Positions 1 to 12,000 of a stretch of DNA of 64,000 nucleotides are shown here, in pieces (positions within the stretch are counted from its first letter, which is position 1; each line of letters starts with the position of its first letter). The notes beneath the pieces are model-generated. The model was not told the origin of the DNA. It did no database searches and was given only the letters and a program-made list of their open reading frames with translations. The translations under genes and the position numbers were made by a program. Source of the stretch: Lamellibrachia satsuma (taxonomy: Eukaryota; Annelida; Polychaeta; Sabellida; Siboglinidae); contig BSQZ01000034.1 in NCBI GenBank assembly GCA_033239005.1, positions 6,721,001 through 6,785,000 of the forward strand. Reading direction: 5' to 3'.

Positions 1-788
1 TATTTTTCACGTACTTTGAAATTCGCACTGGCAGTGATACTATTTTGGCTAAATTCCTTTCGTGAAACAGTGCCAAAGTTACCAAATTCACTGCCGAAGC
101 GACCTAATTGTCCTGTCGACGAGACCAAGAAAGTTTGGATGCGTCGGCTAGCTGAAGCAGTGTCGCTGATGAAGCATTCAGTTACCTAGAAAACCATACT
201 ATTTACCAGTCCAGGTCATAATCCTTTTATTTGTTTGAACCAGGAAGCCACAATGAAAGGGTCATTCGTCAGTTAGCAATAATCTGTGTTTTTTAGTTTC
301 TCAAGGGACAGTTTCAAGAACTGCTAGCTGAGTCTTCTTCTGAGTAAACAAGGACCCATGGTGACTCAAATCAGACAGCCCGCACCAGTCTGGTGCCAAT
401 TTGCAGCCTAGTTGCTTAAAGTTCAAATGGGATATTGAGCCCTGGAGATTGGCTAATCCAACCTCTCTGCAAACAATAGTTGTGGTCCCTCTCTCCCATT
501 AAACTGGGTGGAACCTCTAACTACTCTGCTCCAATCAAACTGGTGCACCCATCATGCTCAGTTATCTAGCTCCTCCCACACCCCAGTGGAACAGGTCAAT
601 AAATAGACAGCTCTCATTAATCATTCAGTTCTGGATTTAATTGACATGATTTGACATTGTGATCTCCTGTCACTCCTATTGCGAAATCTATAGACCTTAA
701 GTACCAATGCATCTCATTCATTTGTACACCTCAATAGTAGTTATTAAATACATTTCAGCGTATTTGACCCCAAGTCTAGTAAGATAGT
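1..788. other. Non-coding flank, no gene seen
   Basis: No open frame of useful length, no recognisable protein similarity and no RNA gene was found here. The sequence is ordinary AT-rich DNA upstream of the Tudor-domain gene. Confidence 0.5.
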
Positions 789-1412
789 TTAACCCATTAG
801 GCCCCAGCATTTTATAAAAACATGTTCCCTTGTTCCCAGGATTTCTGGCAAATTTTCGAGCGATTTTACTTCCTTGTGTTCAAAAATCTGTAGAAAAAAC
901 TATTCAATATTGACACTTACAAGTTGTTTATTTTGAAGAGTAGTAATTTCTCCACATGCATGTATACATAGAAATAGGATATATTAATAAAATGTTGACA
1001 TTTGATCACAATTTGCAAAGACAAAATAGTAAATTTGTTAAAACTTTGAAAGTTATTCTACCTTGCGACTGACATTTGCTATAACCCTATGCAACCCAAT
1101 GAAGAAAATGTAGCTATATGTGTTAGCTTTGCATCACCAAAAATTATAAAATTCTGATGGTTATTTTTCAGGTTACATCATATTTGGTCGTGAAAAATAT
1201 AGAAATAAAAATTTTTTAGATGGCGTGAACAAAACCGATGCAAATCAAGATGTCCAAAAGGGCAGCCCATGCACGTAATGAGCGCATGTTGTTGCAAAAT
1301 GTATCCACTAGGGTGTGGCAAAATTTGGTAGCGTTTAGTTCAATACTTAATCGCCAGGATTTTTTTTAATAATGTGTCCTGTATGCGGTTGTTACAGGCT
1401 CTAATGGGTTAA
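789..1412. mobile_element. piggyBac-type MITE (non-autonomous DNA transposon)
   Basis: A 616-bp core (793-1408) starts with CCCATTAGGCC and ends with the inverted form: the reverse complement of the right end reads CCCATTAGAGCC. Both sides are flanked directly by TTAA (789-792 and 1409-1412). A TTAA target duplication beside a terminal CCC is the signature of piggyBac transposons. The core has no transposase reading frame, so it is a non-autonomous copy. The 8-bp perfect terminal match followed by a one-base offset suggests some decay. The family is assigned from the ends only. Confidence 0.65.
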
Positions 1413-3475
1413 TATGATTTGACCGTTATCCTTTTAAGTAGAATGGACATTTCAACTTGAATATCATGTTTACATTGCGTGATGAACCGCAAGGTTGACG
1501 TTATATAACAATCAAATTATATGAAAAAAAATTTGGTTTTTCAAAATGCATTTGGTTGACCAGTGAAGATGTTAGAATAAAATTAATATAGTTTCTACAA
1601 TATAATATGATTTTATGATATAAACGATCAGACTTTGTACTTTAGTAAGCACACTATAATTTTATTGTAATATTCTTTATTTCTCACCAACAACGGCAAC
1701 CATGACAAGTTCTCTTTACCTCATTTCCATACCACCAGGTCTCGCGCCTCCTGAAACTCGCACTCTACATGCACTTCGGGGAAGGGGGTGTCACTACCAG
1801 AGAATCCTACAGTACCTTTAGAAAGAAGTCAACAACTGTTCCATAACATTCACATAGATTGGCATGGTCTATTCAAATTGCTGGTCTATTCACACAAGCG
1901 AACACATTCATACAAGCTGTATAGTTGACACAATACCTCAGGTGTTCTGCATGGCATCAATCCAAGCAACCTATTCTAGTCAATGTGATGAATGGCTTTG
2001 AGTGTAAATCAGATAAGGATGGGTATTCCAAGAAACCATGATGACATCAGCAAGACAGAAATAGTATTTTATTGTCTCCAAATGTACTTGATATTTCATC
2101 AAGTTCATTTGGTCGAGTAACATTCTAAATATCTCCAAATCACAAGTACTGAAATATTGTGTTCAAATACTTGTTCTTGTCCAGAAACCTGATATCTAAA
2201 TGGCATTGATGAATTTGAAATCAATAGATATGGATGAGCATGGGTTCATTAAATGTGGTGATTAGCTTTTCTTTCCGAAGCAGCTGTTCCCGTTTAGCTT
2301 TTACACTTAAGTATACTTCATTTAAATTGCAATAAACTTTAAAAGACCTTCCTCAATTCATTAAGCCCTTCCAGAATCAGGTCCATTGATGTTCACATTG
2401 GTAGTGTGTGATTAGTGATATTGTACTAGAGGTAATCTCTATTAATGTGACAATGGGGGTTACCAATTAAGAATACACTAACAACCAAATTGAGTTTACT
2501 ACAATAGCATTTTATTTACACTACCCTACTAATAACCCATTCCAAACATTAAACCAACTGGCAATGAAACACTTAAATCATTTGGTCTCACAGACAGAGG
2601 GTCCCTGGCACACCCCAAACTTTAAACTGCTAACAATAAACCTCAACTACCATAACACTATCTGACAGACTCCCTGGCCAGTTATGACACTGCCTGATGA
2701 CACACCAGCTACTCCTAGGCAATCACTCCTGCCTCCAAACAACTCCCAGAGTCTCCTCTCTACCTAAACTTATATTACCTTGAATGAAAGATTAGCAAAT
2801 GGGTATCACCCATAATTCCACCCAACCTCTGGACCATCAATCTCTAGCTGTAAATGATATGAATTGATAGTTGGGTTTCCCTTAAGAGAAGGTGTCAGGT
2901 TGTGAATCAGTTGTCATTAATCCTGCATTAGGATTAATGACCACCAGGCTTATCTACTACAGACTTCTAATAAAGGGTCCAGCCATCACTGTTACAGTCC
3001 ATCAAGGGAATAGATGTTAGCCACCTGCATGTTTCATCACCATCCTACCCTTCTATATAATTTCTATCATTCCTAGATATATATATATATATATTTAAAT
3101 AACCCCTACCACAATATGTGCAGTCAGTTTAATGAAAGAGTGCGTCATTTTGTTAAAATCATCAAAATAATTTATTTTGATCATGTAATGTATGTGCCAG
3201 TTTGATTTAATTAGTTTTTAACAGCTAATTAATCAACGTACAAGTGTATTAAACCTAGATTAGTGCTGCCCTTCAACCCTGACATTTGCAAAATTGCTCT
3301 GTCATTGAAGGTCAACATAATTAGTCAACTGAGGGAAACATGGATTTGGCCCAGCTCCAAGAGAACTTGCAAACTGGGCAAGAAAGTGCTAGCAGAAGTC
3401 ATTGTCCAACAGTTGAGACCAATGGTAAAGCGTATTGGACATTTAAGCAATCACAGTACCTGATTTTTGGAATCT
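1413..3475. other. Non-coding upstream region with one perfect palindrome
   Basis: No gene was recognised. At 2914-2940 a 10-bp inverted repeat, TCATTAATCC and its complement, flanks a 7-base loop. A short (TA)n tract lies at about 3077-3094. The rest is AT-rich unique-looking sequence. Confidence 0.45.
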
Positions 3476-3477
3476 GG

Positions 3478-3489
3478 GAGTATAAATAC
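3478..3489 (+). promoter_or_regulatory. Possible TATA box upstream of the Tudor gene
   Basis: The motif gagTATAAATAccc sits at 3481-3488, about 0.95 kb before the first coding exon, on the same strand. A donor-like CA|GTAAGG at about 3550 could end a short untranslated exon that joins the acceptor at 4402-4403. Nothing else supports promoter activity, and TATA-like strings occur by chance in AT-rich DNA. Confidence 0.2.
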
Positions 3490-3879
3490 CCCAGAGGATG
3501 GATTGCACGGGGGGGGGGCACAAACTACATTTTAGGCATCCAAATTATCAGTAAGGGTGGTCCTGACGGGTCATACTTGCTTCAAGTTTAGACATCAAAA
3601 TTACCGGTCAGATTTAACCATGTTTTGTTTTAATCTTGTAGACATTATGTGTCTAAGTGATGTTTACATTCAATACTTTTCTACACTTCAGTAGTACTCT
3701 ATACTCATTGGTCGAGTGAGTACAAATTCAGTTATAAATCTCGACCTGGTGCGCGCAAAGAAGACAGATAATTAAAACACATCAACATATGTGAGAAATG
3801 CCTCCCGGACCATTGCATGTGACCCCGAAGATGATAAGATGGGGGAGGCATATATCTTACAATTAGACTGGGTAATTTG

Positions 3880-4080
3880 TAATTTATGACTAGCCTCATG
3901 CTAAAGTATGCAGGCAATAAAAGGCTAGTTTTGCCCCTTTTGTTTGCCAAATTTTGACCAGACCCGGTCAGAAATAATTTAATAGTTTGTTTTAATAGTT
4001 TGTCCAATGATTTCACCGAAACTAAATAACACATTTGCACAAACGAGCCAGAATGTGGTTACTAAATCGGTCCAATTTTG
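3880..4080. repeat. Dispersed repeat fragment, related copy at 22.8 kb
   Basis: The reverse complement of about 3996-4043 resembles 22831-22880. Both share a core around TTTGTGCAAATGTG followed by TATTTAGTTT. Shorter pieces with similar words occur near 12.84-12.90 kb and 49.50-49.54 kb. This looks like fragments of an old interspersed family. No coding capacity or clear ends were seen, so the class is unknown. Confidence 0.35.
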
Positions 4081-4443
4081 TGTGACATGAATCTGAAATG
4101 AGACAAGCCAAAAATTAATGCTGACCTTTAAATTAATCCCACGATGAGTCCATTATGCTGCATTAGTACATTCTCTGTCTGGCAATAACACAGGTTGAAA
4201 GAGCAGTTTTATGAAAAGTCTATTGAAATCTACAGATTTTATGAAAATGTCTAGCAGAATATTATATAGAAAACAATAGAAACTACAAATTCTATAGCTA
4301 TGTCTGCAACTATTGAACACACTTAGGTGATGATTTAGTCAATTACCGATTTGTTTCATATATATTAACAGGAAACTAATTAAATATGTGTTTGACTTGA
4401 CAGGCTCCCTGGTGCCACATCAGGTGATATAGAGGGCGTTGTC

Positions 4444-7400
4444 ATGGCAACGGCACAATTGAGAGTCATCGTCACCCGCGCGATCGACCCTTTCAACTTC
4501 TGGGCGCGTATTGGAACAGGTAAGTGTCATCAGAAACTGAGATGTCCAACCTTAAGATAATAACTATTTAGTAATTTTAATTGTGTGTGTTTTAATTTAT
4601 AAAAAAATCCTTTTAATATATCTTGGTAATAATTTTAACTGTGTTTGTTTTTATGTATTATTTTAAATAGATTTAGCAACATATTCAATGTAAACTATGT
4701 AACAGAAATTATATAATTGAAATGTAACAGAAATGTTGTAATATTAAGTATTGTGACACTGTCACGCAATGGTCGTGTAAATAAATAATACCATTGGAGA
4801 TGATTGGACTATAACAGGCAGTTAACATGTTTAATTTGCATTCCATTACTGAATGTATATCATATACAGTACATACATATCAAATTTCATAATTACCAAA
4901 ACAAAAAAATTAATAATAACCAATGCCTCGCTACACTGCGAGTATAACTCAAATTAAGATCAAATAACAATGAAAACGATTCACATTATCGCTCGAACGC
5001 GGTTCACCTATCGCTTGATAACGATTCACCTATCGCTCGAACACCGTCGACACACTACTTGTGTCACTGGTTCCCAGACAGTCAATCTTTTCTTGCCGCT
5101 CAACCGACCACACCCTCACACGATGCTCCATCTCGCCCTCTGCTGCATATATGTCTCTCGGCTATTCAGCCTAAGCTGGTTCTGTATGATACAATTTAAC
5201 CCAATCACCACGCTGACAGAAAATAATTACCATATACACGTGAATAACAACACAATGATAATCATATCAATTTACCATTTAAATTATACCAAATACGATT
5301 ACAAGGTGTGTCACCCGACAAGCTCTATGCCAACAATGGCCAACACGCTTTACGCAAATAATGGCTTAATTCTATGGTAATTCTAAAAACCATATTTACA
5401 GTAGATGACCCTTCAACTTCTAACATGTATTAACACATAGGACATATGAATATATCTAAATATATACACACATATTATCAGCTAACAACGTAATAGATAA
5501 AACTTACGCCAGTTGCTTCTGGCATTGTTCAAATTGTGCTGCGTCACACCATTTGTTACATCTGCTCCTTGCACACTTCCAACCGAGTTATTTTCTCGTA
5601 ACTTTGTTAGCTTCACGCAGCTTTCTACTGACACAATTTCAGTATAGTCACTTTCTACTGACACAATTTCAGTATATGTTTTATGAATCGCAGTATAGTT
5701 GCCTTCTCACAACTTATCACCGGCCATCTCTTAACTATTGTAGTATAGTTGCCTTCTTGCAACTTTTCACCGGCCGTCTCTGAACTATTGCAGCCGCCTC
5801 CTCGCGAACCACAATCGACCGACTGTCTCTTAACTATTGCAGCCGCCTCCTCGCGAACTACAATCGAGCGACCCCGGTTAGAACAGTCTCCAGCGTATAT
5901 ATAGTCTACCAGTCAATGATATGCTTCAGTAAACATTACCCGCCTGTTACATAACATAATACCCATTGTTAGGATTACCGCCCAGCCTGGCTCGACAATA
6001 GCTGCAGAAAACCTTGTTACATAAGATAGTGGCTATCACTAGGACTCTAGTATAACCATAAAATAAATGTATAATATACACATTGTCACAAGAGGGGTGT
6101 GTGTAGCATAGTAAATGTTGTAACATAAATGTTATGACATAAGTTATGTAGCATAAAACAGATAATAAAGTGCAAATGCTGAAACAAATTATATAACTTT
6201 AATATTGTACACAAATGCTGTAGTATAAATGCAGTAACACCTGTAACAACGGCTGGTTCTCTCCTTTACAGATGCGAGTCTTGCCCAGTTCGATGAGTTT
6301 GAGAACTTAGTCGATGATTACTGCAGTGCCTTTGAAGCAACGCATGAACAATGCGGTCCCCTTCGCACCAATCAGCTCATCCTCGTAAAATGCTCCACCA
6401 CTGGCAGGTGGCGCCGTGCAGTGGTCGTGTCCGTCGACAGGTCAGCTGGTTACTTGTAATACACTTACATTCAAACATAGTTTTTTGCTGATGATTTGGT
6501 GATTTTTTGCAGTTCTGCAAACTGGTATTCGACAGTTTCAACCTATTAAGCGTACACGTCCTAATTAGCAGACGCCCCTCTTTTATTAGTAGGCTGATCA
6601 TTTGATGGTTTCAGAAATACCTGCTCAATAAAACAATGCAGGAGTAGCAAACCAATCACTAATTGTTGGGATGTCCCATTGGGGTGGCTATGGTTTCACA
6701 CATTTCTAGCACACACAAAGGGCATTTCAGATATGTGCAGGCAGGTAACACATGTTATCTTAGAGTAGGAGCTGTAACCTGTATTGAAAGTCAGCTCATC
6801 ACACCCCATAGTTTGATTTGAGCAGAATTTTTTTTCAAATTGCCATTTGCCACACGTCATGATAACTTTTCCATGCAGACCCTTTGTTCAAATTTGGACA
6901 AATGTTCTCACCTTAGATCTTCTGTGTATCAATGTATGTTTAGCTTCTACAAAGACCGAGTTCATATACAATTCTAGAGTTGAATTGAAGACCGCATTGG
7001 AAGTAAAACCAGATCGCACTAGCACAAGAAAAATAGGTTCAAATCATATCATTTCAATTTCTATTCAACTTACTCAAAATCTTTTGATTCAAATTCAAAT
7101 TCCGCTTGGTAAAAATCTTTCAATTCAAATTCAGGAATTTAATTGAATAATTCCAATTCATTTTTGAATTCACCCCAGCCCTTGATACAGTGCTCTGTAA
7201 GATTGTACCTTTACATAGTACACCCATTTAGACCCAAATAACAAGTTTGGTTTGCTATTGATGGCTGATGTGTTACTTTACCCGTATGTTGCCAGTGAGG
7301 CGGACGAGGTGGACGTGTTCTATGTGGACTACTCAACCACAGAGTTCGTGCCACTGACCTCCATCGTGGACGTCGTGCCGAGTCACTTCGAAGCCTTCCC

Positions 7401-9041
7401 ACGACAAGCCTGGAAGTTTACACTCACTGGCATGAAACCTGTAAGTGACAAGGACATCATGTTGGGGGTTAAAGGTCATCTGATATGATTGGATATGAGA
7501 TCATGTTAAGAAAAAATTTAATTTTAACGTGATTAAAATGCAGTGTATTAGATGAAAGTGAAATGTGTTTCTTTTGATTATTTTAATAGTTCCTGTATTC
7601 ATTCAAGGTTAGATTACCATTGGTTTGAATACTAGGAATTTATTTATCTGTGATAGAATTATTCGATATTGCTTAGTATGTCATCCATTCATGAATAAAT
7701 TATATGTGATGCCAGTAAGAACCATTCGATGGCCATTCACTTATTCAAACATTTGTTATATTATCCAGCAGATTAACATAGAAACTTGCCTGCCAGTGAC
7801 CAGTTGTTTCCCACAGATTGCTCAGATCTGGATAAGTCGAGCGGTCAGCTACTTCACAACGCTGGTCCTTGGTCAACAACACGATGTCCAGCTTCTGCAC
7901 ATGGACGGGGCAACAGTGGTTGTGGACATTCTTATACGGTATGAGCCATAGCTGCAGTTTTTGAAACTCTAACAACCTGGGTTGTATTATCAGTGGTCGG
8001 TTGTTGCCAGATGTGTCATGTGGTACATCACATGGTTGTATTATCAGTGGTCGGTTGTTGCCAGATGTGTCATGTGGTACATCACATGGTTGTATTATCA
8101 GTGGTCGGTTGTTGCCAGATGTGTCATGTGGTACATCACATGGTTGTGTTATCAGTGGTCGGTTGTTGCCAGACGTGTCATGTGGTACATCACATGGTTG
8201 TATTATCAGTGGTCGGTTGTTGCCAGATGTGTCATGTGGTACATCACATGGTTGTATTATCAGTGGTCGGTTGTTGCCAGATGTGTCATGTGGTACATCA
8301 CATGGTTGTATTATCAGTGGTCGGTTGTTGCCAGATGTGTCATGTGGTACATCACATGGTTGTGTTATCAGTGGTCGGTTGTTGCCAGACGTGTCATGTG
8401 GTACATCACATGGTTGTGTTATCAGTGGTCAGTTGTTGCCAGATGTGTCGTGTGCTACATCACATGGTTGTATTATCAGTGGTCGGTTGTTGCCAGACGT
8501 GTCATGTGGTACATCACATGGTTGTGTTATCAGTGGTCGGTTGTTGCCAGATGTGTCATGTGGTACATCACATGGTTGTGTTATCAGTGGTCAGTTGTTG
8601 CCAGACGTGTCATGTGCTACACCACATGGTTGTATGATCAGTGGTCGGTTGTTGCCAGGTGTGTCATGTGATACATCACATGGTTCTATTGATTGGGTAT
8701 ACACTGGTACTTTCTTTATACTTCCTTCCTTTATTTTGTCGCATTATCTTGTTTTTATGAGCCTGTTTATGTGAGATAAAAAAACGTCATCCCATTAAGA
8801 GCTCACTCCACTTTATGTGAAATAATAAATTGTAAGATTAAAACTGTGTGTTTTTGTTACAAACATATGTAAATTATGCACATGTACGCACGCGCGCACG
8901 CACGCACATATATCTAAAATTTCATGGAGTAGATGATGGTACCACATTCTCTAAGGTATCGCTGTTATATTATTGTTTCTCAGAGAAGGTGAAAAAGTGA
9001 CCTCTCTGAGCAGTCTGCTGGTCAGTGAAGGTTTTGCATTG
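4444..9041 (+). CDS. Exons 1-5: extended Tudor domain
   Basis: Exons: 4444-4519, 6272-6440, 7296-7440, 7817-7938 and 8984-9041, phases 1, 2, 0, 2, 0. The lead-in AIDPFNFWARIG matches the usual start of an extended Tudor domain. The barrel core reads LVKCSTTGRWRRAVVVSV, then VDVFYVDYSTTEFVPL, which is the family pattern of a W-R-A strand followed by F-x-D-Y-G-x-x-E, here with S in place of G. FPRQAWKFTLTGMKP matches the 'lP.qA...L.gv.P' stretch. Exons 4-5 supply the staphylococcal-nuclease-like half (DGATVVVDILIREGEKV, LLVSEGFAL). Such modules bind symmetric dimethyl-arginine. Not every aromatic-cage position was checked. Confidence 0.85.
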
Positions 9042-12000
9042 GTGAGTTACATCAAAAAGTTGTCATCAACATCACTATTCAAGATACATGTGTGTGAAGT
9101 TGAATAATAATTAGGACGTATTTCTATGACATGAGTGCTATGACTGTAGTGACATGAGTGCTATGACTGTAGTATGACATGAGTGCTGTGACTGTAGTAT
9201 GACATGAATGCTATGACTGTAGTATGACATGAGTGCTATGACTGTAGTATGACATGAATGCTATGACTGTAGTATGACATGAGTGCTATGACTGTAGTAT
9301 GACATGAGTGCTATGACTGTAGTATGACATGAATGCTATGACTGTAGTATGACATGAGTGCTATGACTGTAGTATGACATGAGTGCTATGACTGTAGTAT
9401 GACATGAGTGCTGTGACTGTAGTATGACATGAGTGCTATGACTGTAGTATGACATGAATGCTATGACTAGTATGACGTGAGTGCTATGACTAGTATGACA
9501 TGAGTACTATGACTGTAGTATGACATGAATGCTATGACTGTAGTATAACATGAATGCTATGACTGTAGTATGACATGAGTGCTATGACTGTAGTATGACA
9601 TGAGTGCTATGACTGTAGTATGACATGAGTGCTATGACTAGTATGACATGAGTGCTATGACTGTAGTATGACATGAGTGCTATGACTGTAGTATGACATG
9701 AGTGCTATGACTGTAGTATGACATGAGTGCTATGACTAGTATGACATGAGTGCTGTGACTGTAGTATGACATGAGTGCTATGACTGTAGCATGACATGAG
9801 TGCTGTGACTGTAGTATGACATGAGTGCTATGACTGTAGTATGACATGAATGCTATGACTAGTATGACATGAATGTTATGACTGTAGTATGACATGAATG
9901 CTATGACTAGTATGACATGAATGCTATGACTGTAGTATGACATGAATGCTATGACTAGTATGACATGAGTGTTATGACTGTAGTATGACATGAGTGCTGT
10001 GACTGTAGTATGACATGAGTGCTGTGACTGTAGTATGACATGAGTGCTATGACTGTAGCATGACATGAGTGCTGTGACTGTAGTATGACATGAGTGCTAT
10101 GACTGTAGTATGACATGAGTGTTATGACTGTAGTATGACATGAGTGTTATGACTGTAGTATGACATGAGTGTTATGACTGTAGTATGACATGAGTGTTAT
10201 GACTGTAGTATGACATGAGTGCTATGACTAGTATGAGTGCTATGACTGTAGTATGACATGAGTGCTATGACTAGTATGAGTGCTATGATTGTAGTATGAA
10301 ATGTGTTGGCTCTCATTGAGGATTTTGAATCCATAGTTATATAATTTTACAACGTTTTTACAACCATTTTATAAAGTTTCCTTCACCGCAGATCATGACT
10401 GATGATTCTGTTAAATAAGTAATGTACAAGTTTATTATTTCTTCCTCTCAGTGTTTTTGCTTTTACAGCCTGTGACTCTGAATGGCGATGACTCAACGAA
10501 AGGTAAATTGATTGGAATGTGAACAGTCTGAACTAACTGGTCACAGAGTAAACAGATAAACATGGACTTAAGATCAACATGACATAAGTGTTAAGAGATT
10601 TTGCATTGACGACGGTATCAAAGATTTTTTTACAGACTGAATAATGCTTTATGAGTCATAAATTCAAATGTTTCTGTTGCAAACTAATAACATATTTTCC
10701 TAGATTTCACTTAATATTAAGCAATTAGTTCAGTTTATATGTAGTTGTTTGCAGCTCTGACTATTTGTGAAATCGGATATGGTGACCATATCTGATGTTG
10801 CAAATAGTTTCTGTATGTCCTCAATGTCACTTTAAAGTGAATGTCAACTTTGATGGATATTACAGGATGCTCTGTACCGACCTTTGACCTGCAGTCTTTG
10901 GCCTCTCAGATGGCACTGAAGAAAGTGGATGATGAGGAAGCTGCAGGTGACAGTGGTATGTCTCATCTACTCCTCCTTATCTTGGAAATTGGACAAATAT
11001 CAGATGATTTCTCACAAATTTAGAGCGAACTTATTAAAATCTGCCAAATTAAAATTAAATCTCATGCTTTTCTGTAAAATCAGAGGAGGGAGATTTTTCA
11101 TTCTACCTAGTTCCAACACCATTGCTCTCTTGTGATTAAATCAAATTGTCGTCCAGTGGAGATTTTTTGTTTGCTCTGAACTTTTTTAATATTCTGAAAG
11201 TTGAAAAAAGAACAAATTTGATTTGTTTTTCTACTACTTTACTGCATTCTCCCTGTTTAATTGGGAACAAACTGTGGGATCTCCCTGTTTATTTTTCAAT
11301 TTGGATCCTCTGTATTTGTCTGACACTTCAAGCTAGCCACACCATGTTCTTTGTCTGACACTTCAAGCTAGCCACACCATGTTCTTTGTCTGACACTTCA
11401 AGCTAGCCACACCATGTTCTTTGTCTGACACTTCAAGCTAGCCACACCATGTTCTTTGTCTGACACTTCAAGCTAGCCACACCATGTTCTTTGTCTGACA
11501 CTTCAAGCTAGCCACACCATGTTCTTTGTCTGACACTACAAGCTAGCCACACCATGTTCTTTGTCTGACACTTCAAGCTAGCCACATCGTGTTCTTTGTC
11601 TGACACTTCAAGCTAGCCACATCGTGTTCTTTGTCTGACACTACAAGCTAGCCACACCATGTTCTTTGTCTGACACTTCAAGCTAGCCACATCGTGTTCT
11701 TTGTCTGACACTTCAAGCTAGCCACATCGTGTTCTTTGTCTGACACTACAAGCTAGCCACACCGTGTTCTTTGTCTGACACTTCAAGCTAGCCACATCGT
11801 GTTCTTTGTCTGACACTTCAAGCTAGCCACACCGTGTTCTTTGTCTGACACTTCAAGCTAGCCACACCATGTTCTTTGTCTGACACTTCAAGCTAGCCAC
11901 ATCGTGTTCTTTGTCTGACACTTCAAGCTAGCCACATCGTGTTCTTTGTCTGACACTTCAAGCTAGCCACACCATGTTCTTTGTCTGACACTTCAAGCTA

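Noticed and set aside
3340..3423. Upstream first exon encoding MDLAQLQENLQTGQ, with donor at 3424
   Set aside because: It looks exon-like, but it ends in phase 1 while the acceptor at 4403 needs phase 2 to stay in the Tudor frame. It cannot join directly.
7982..8774. Long open frames over the 54-bp array (214-257 codons)
   Set aside because: The period is a multiple of 3, so any stop-free unit gives long frames in several registers. The array lies in an intron between phase-matched Tudor exons.
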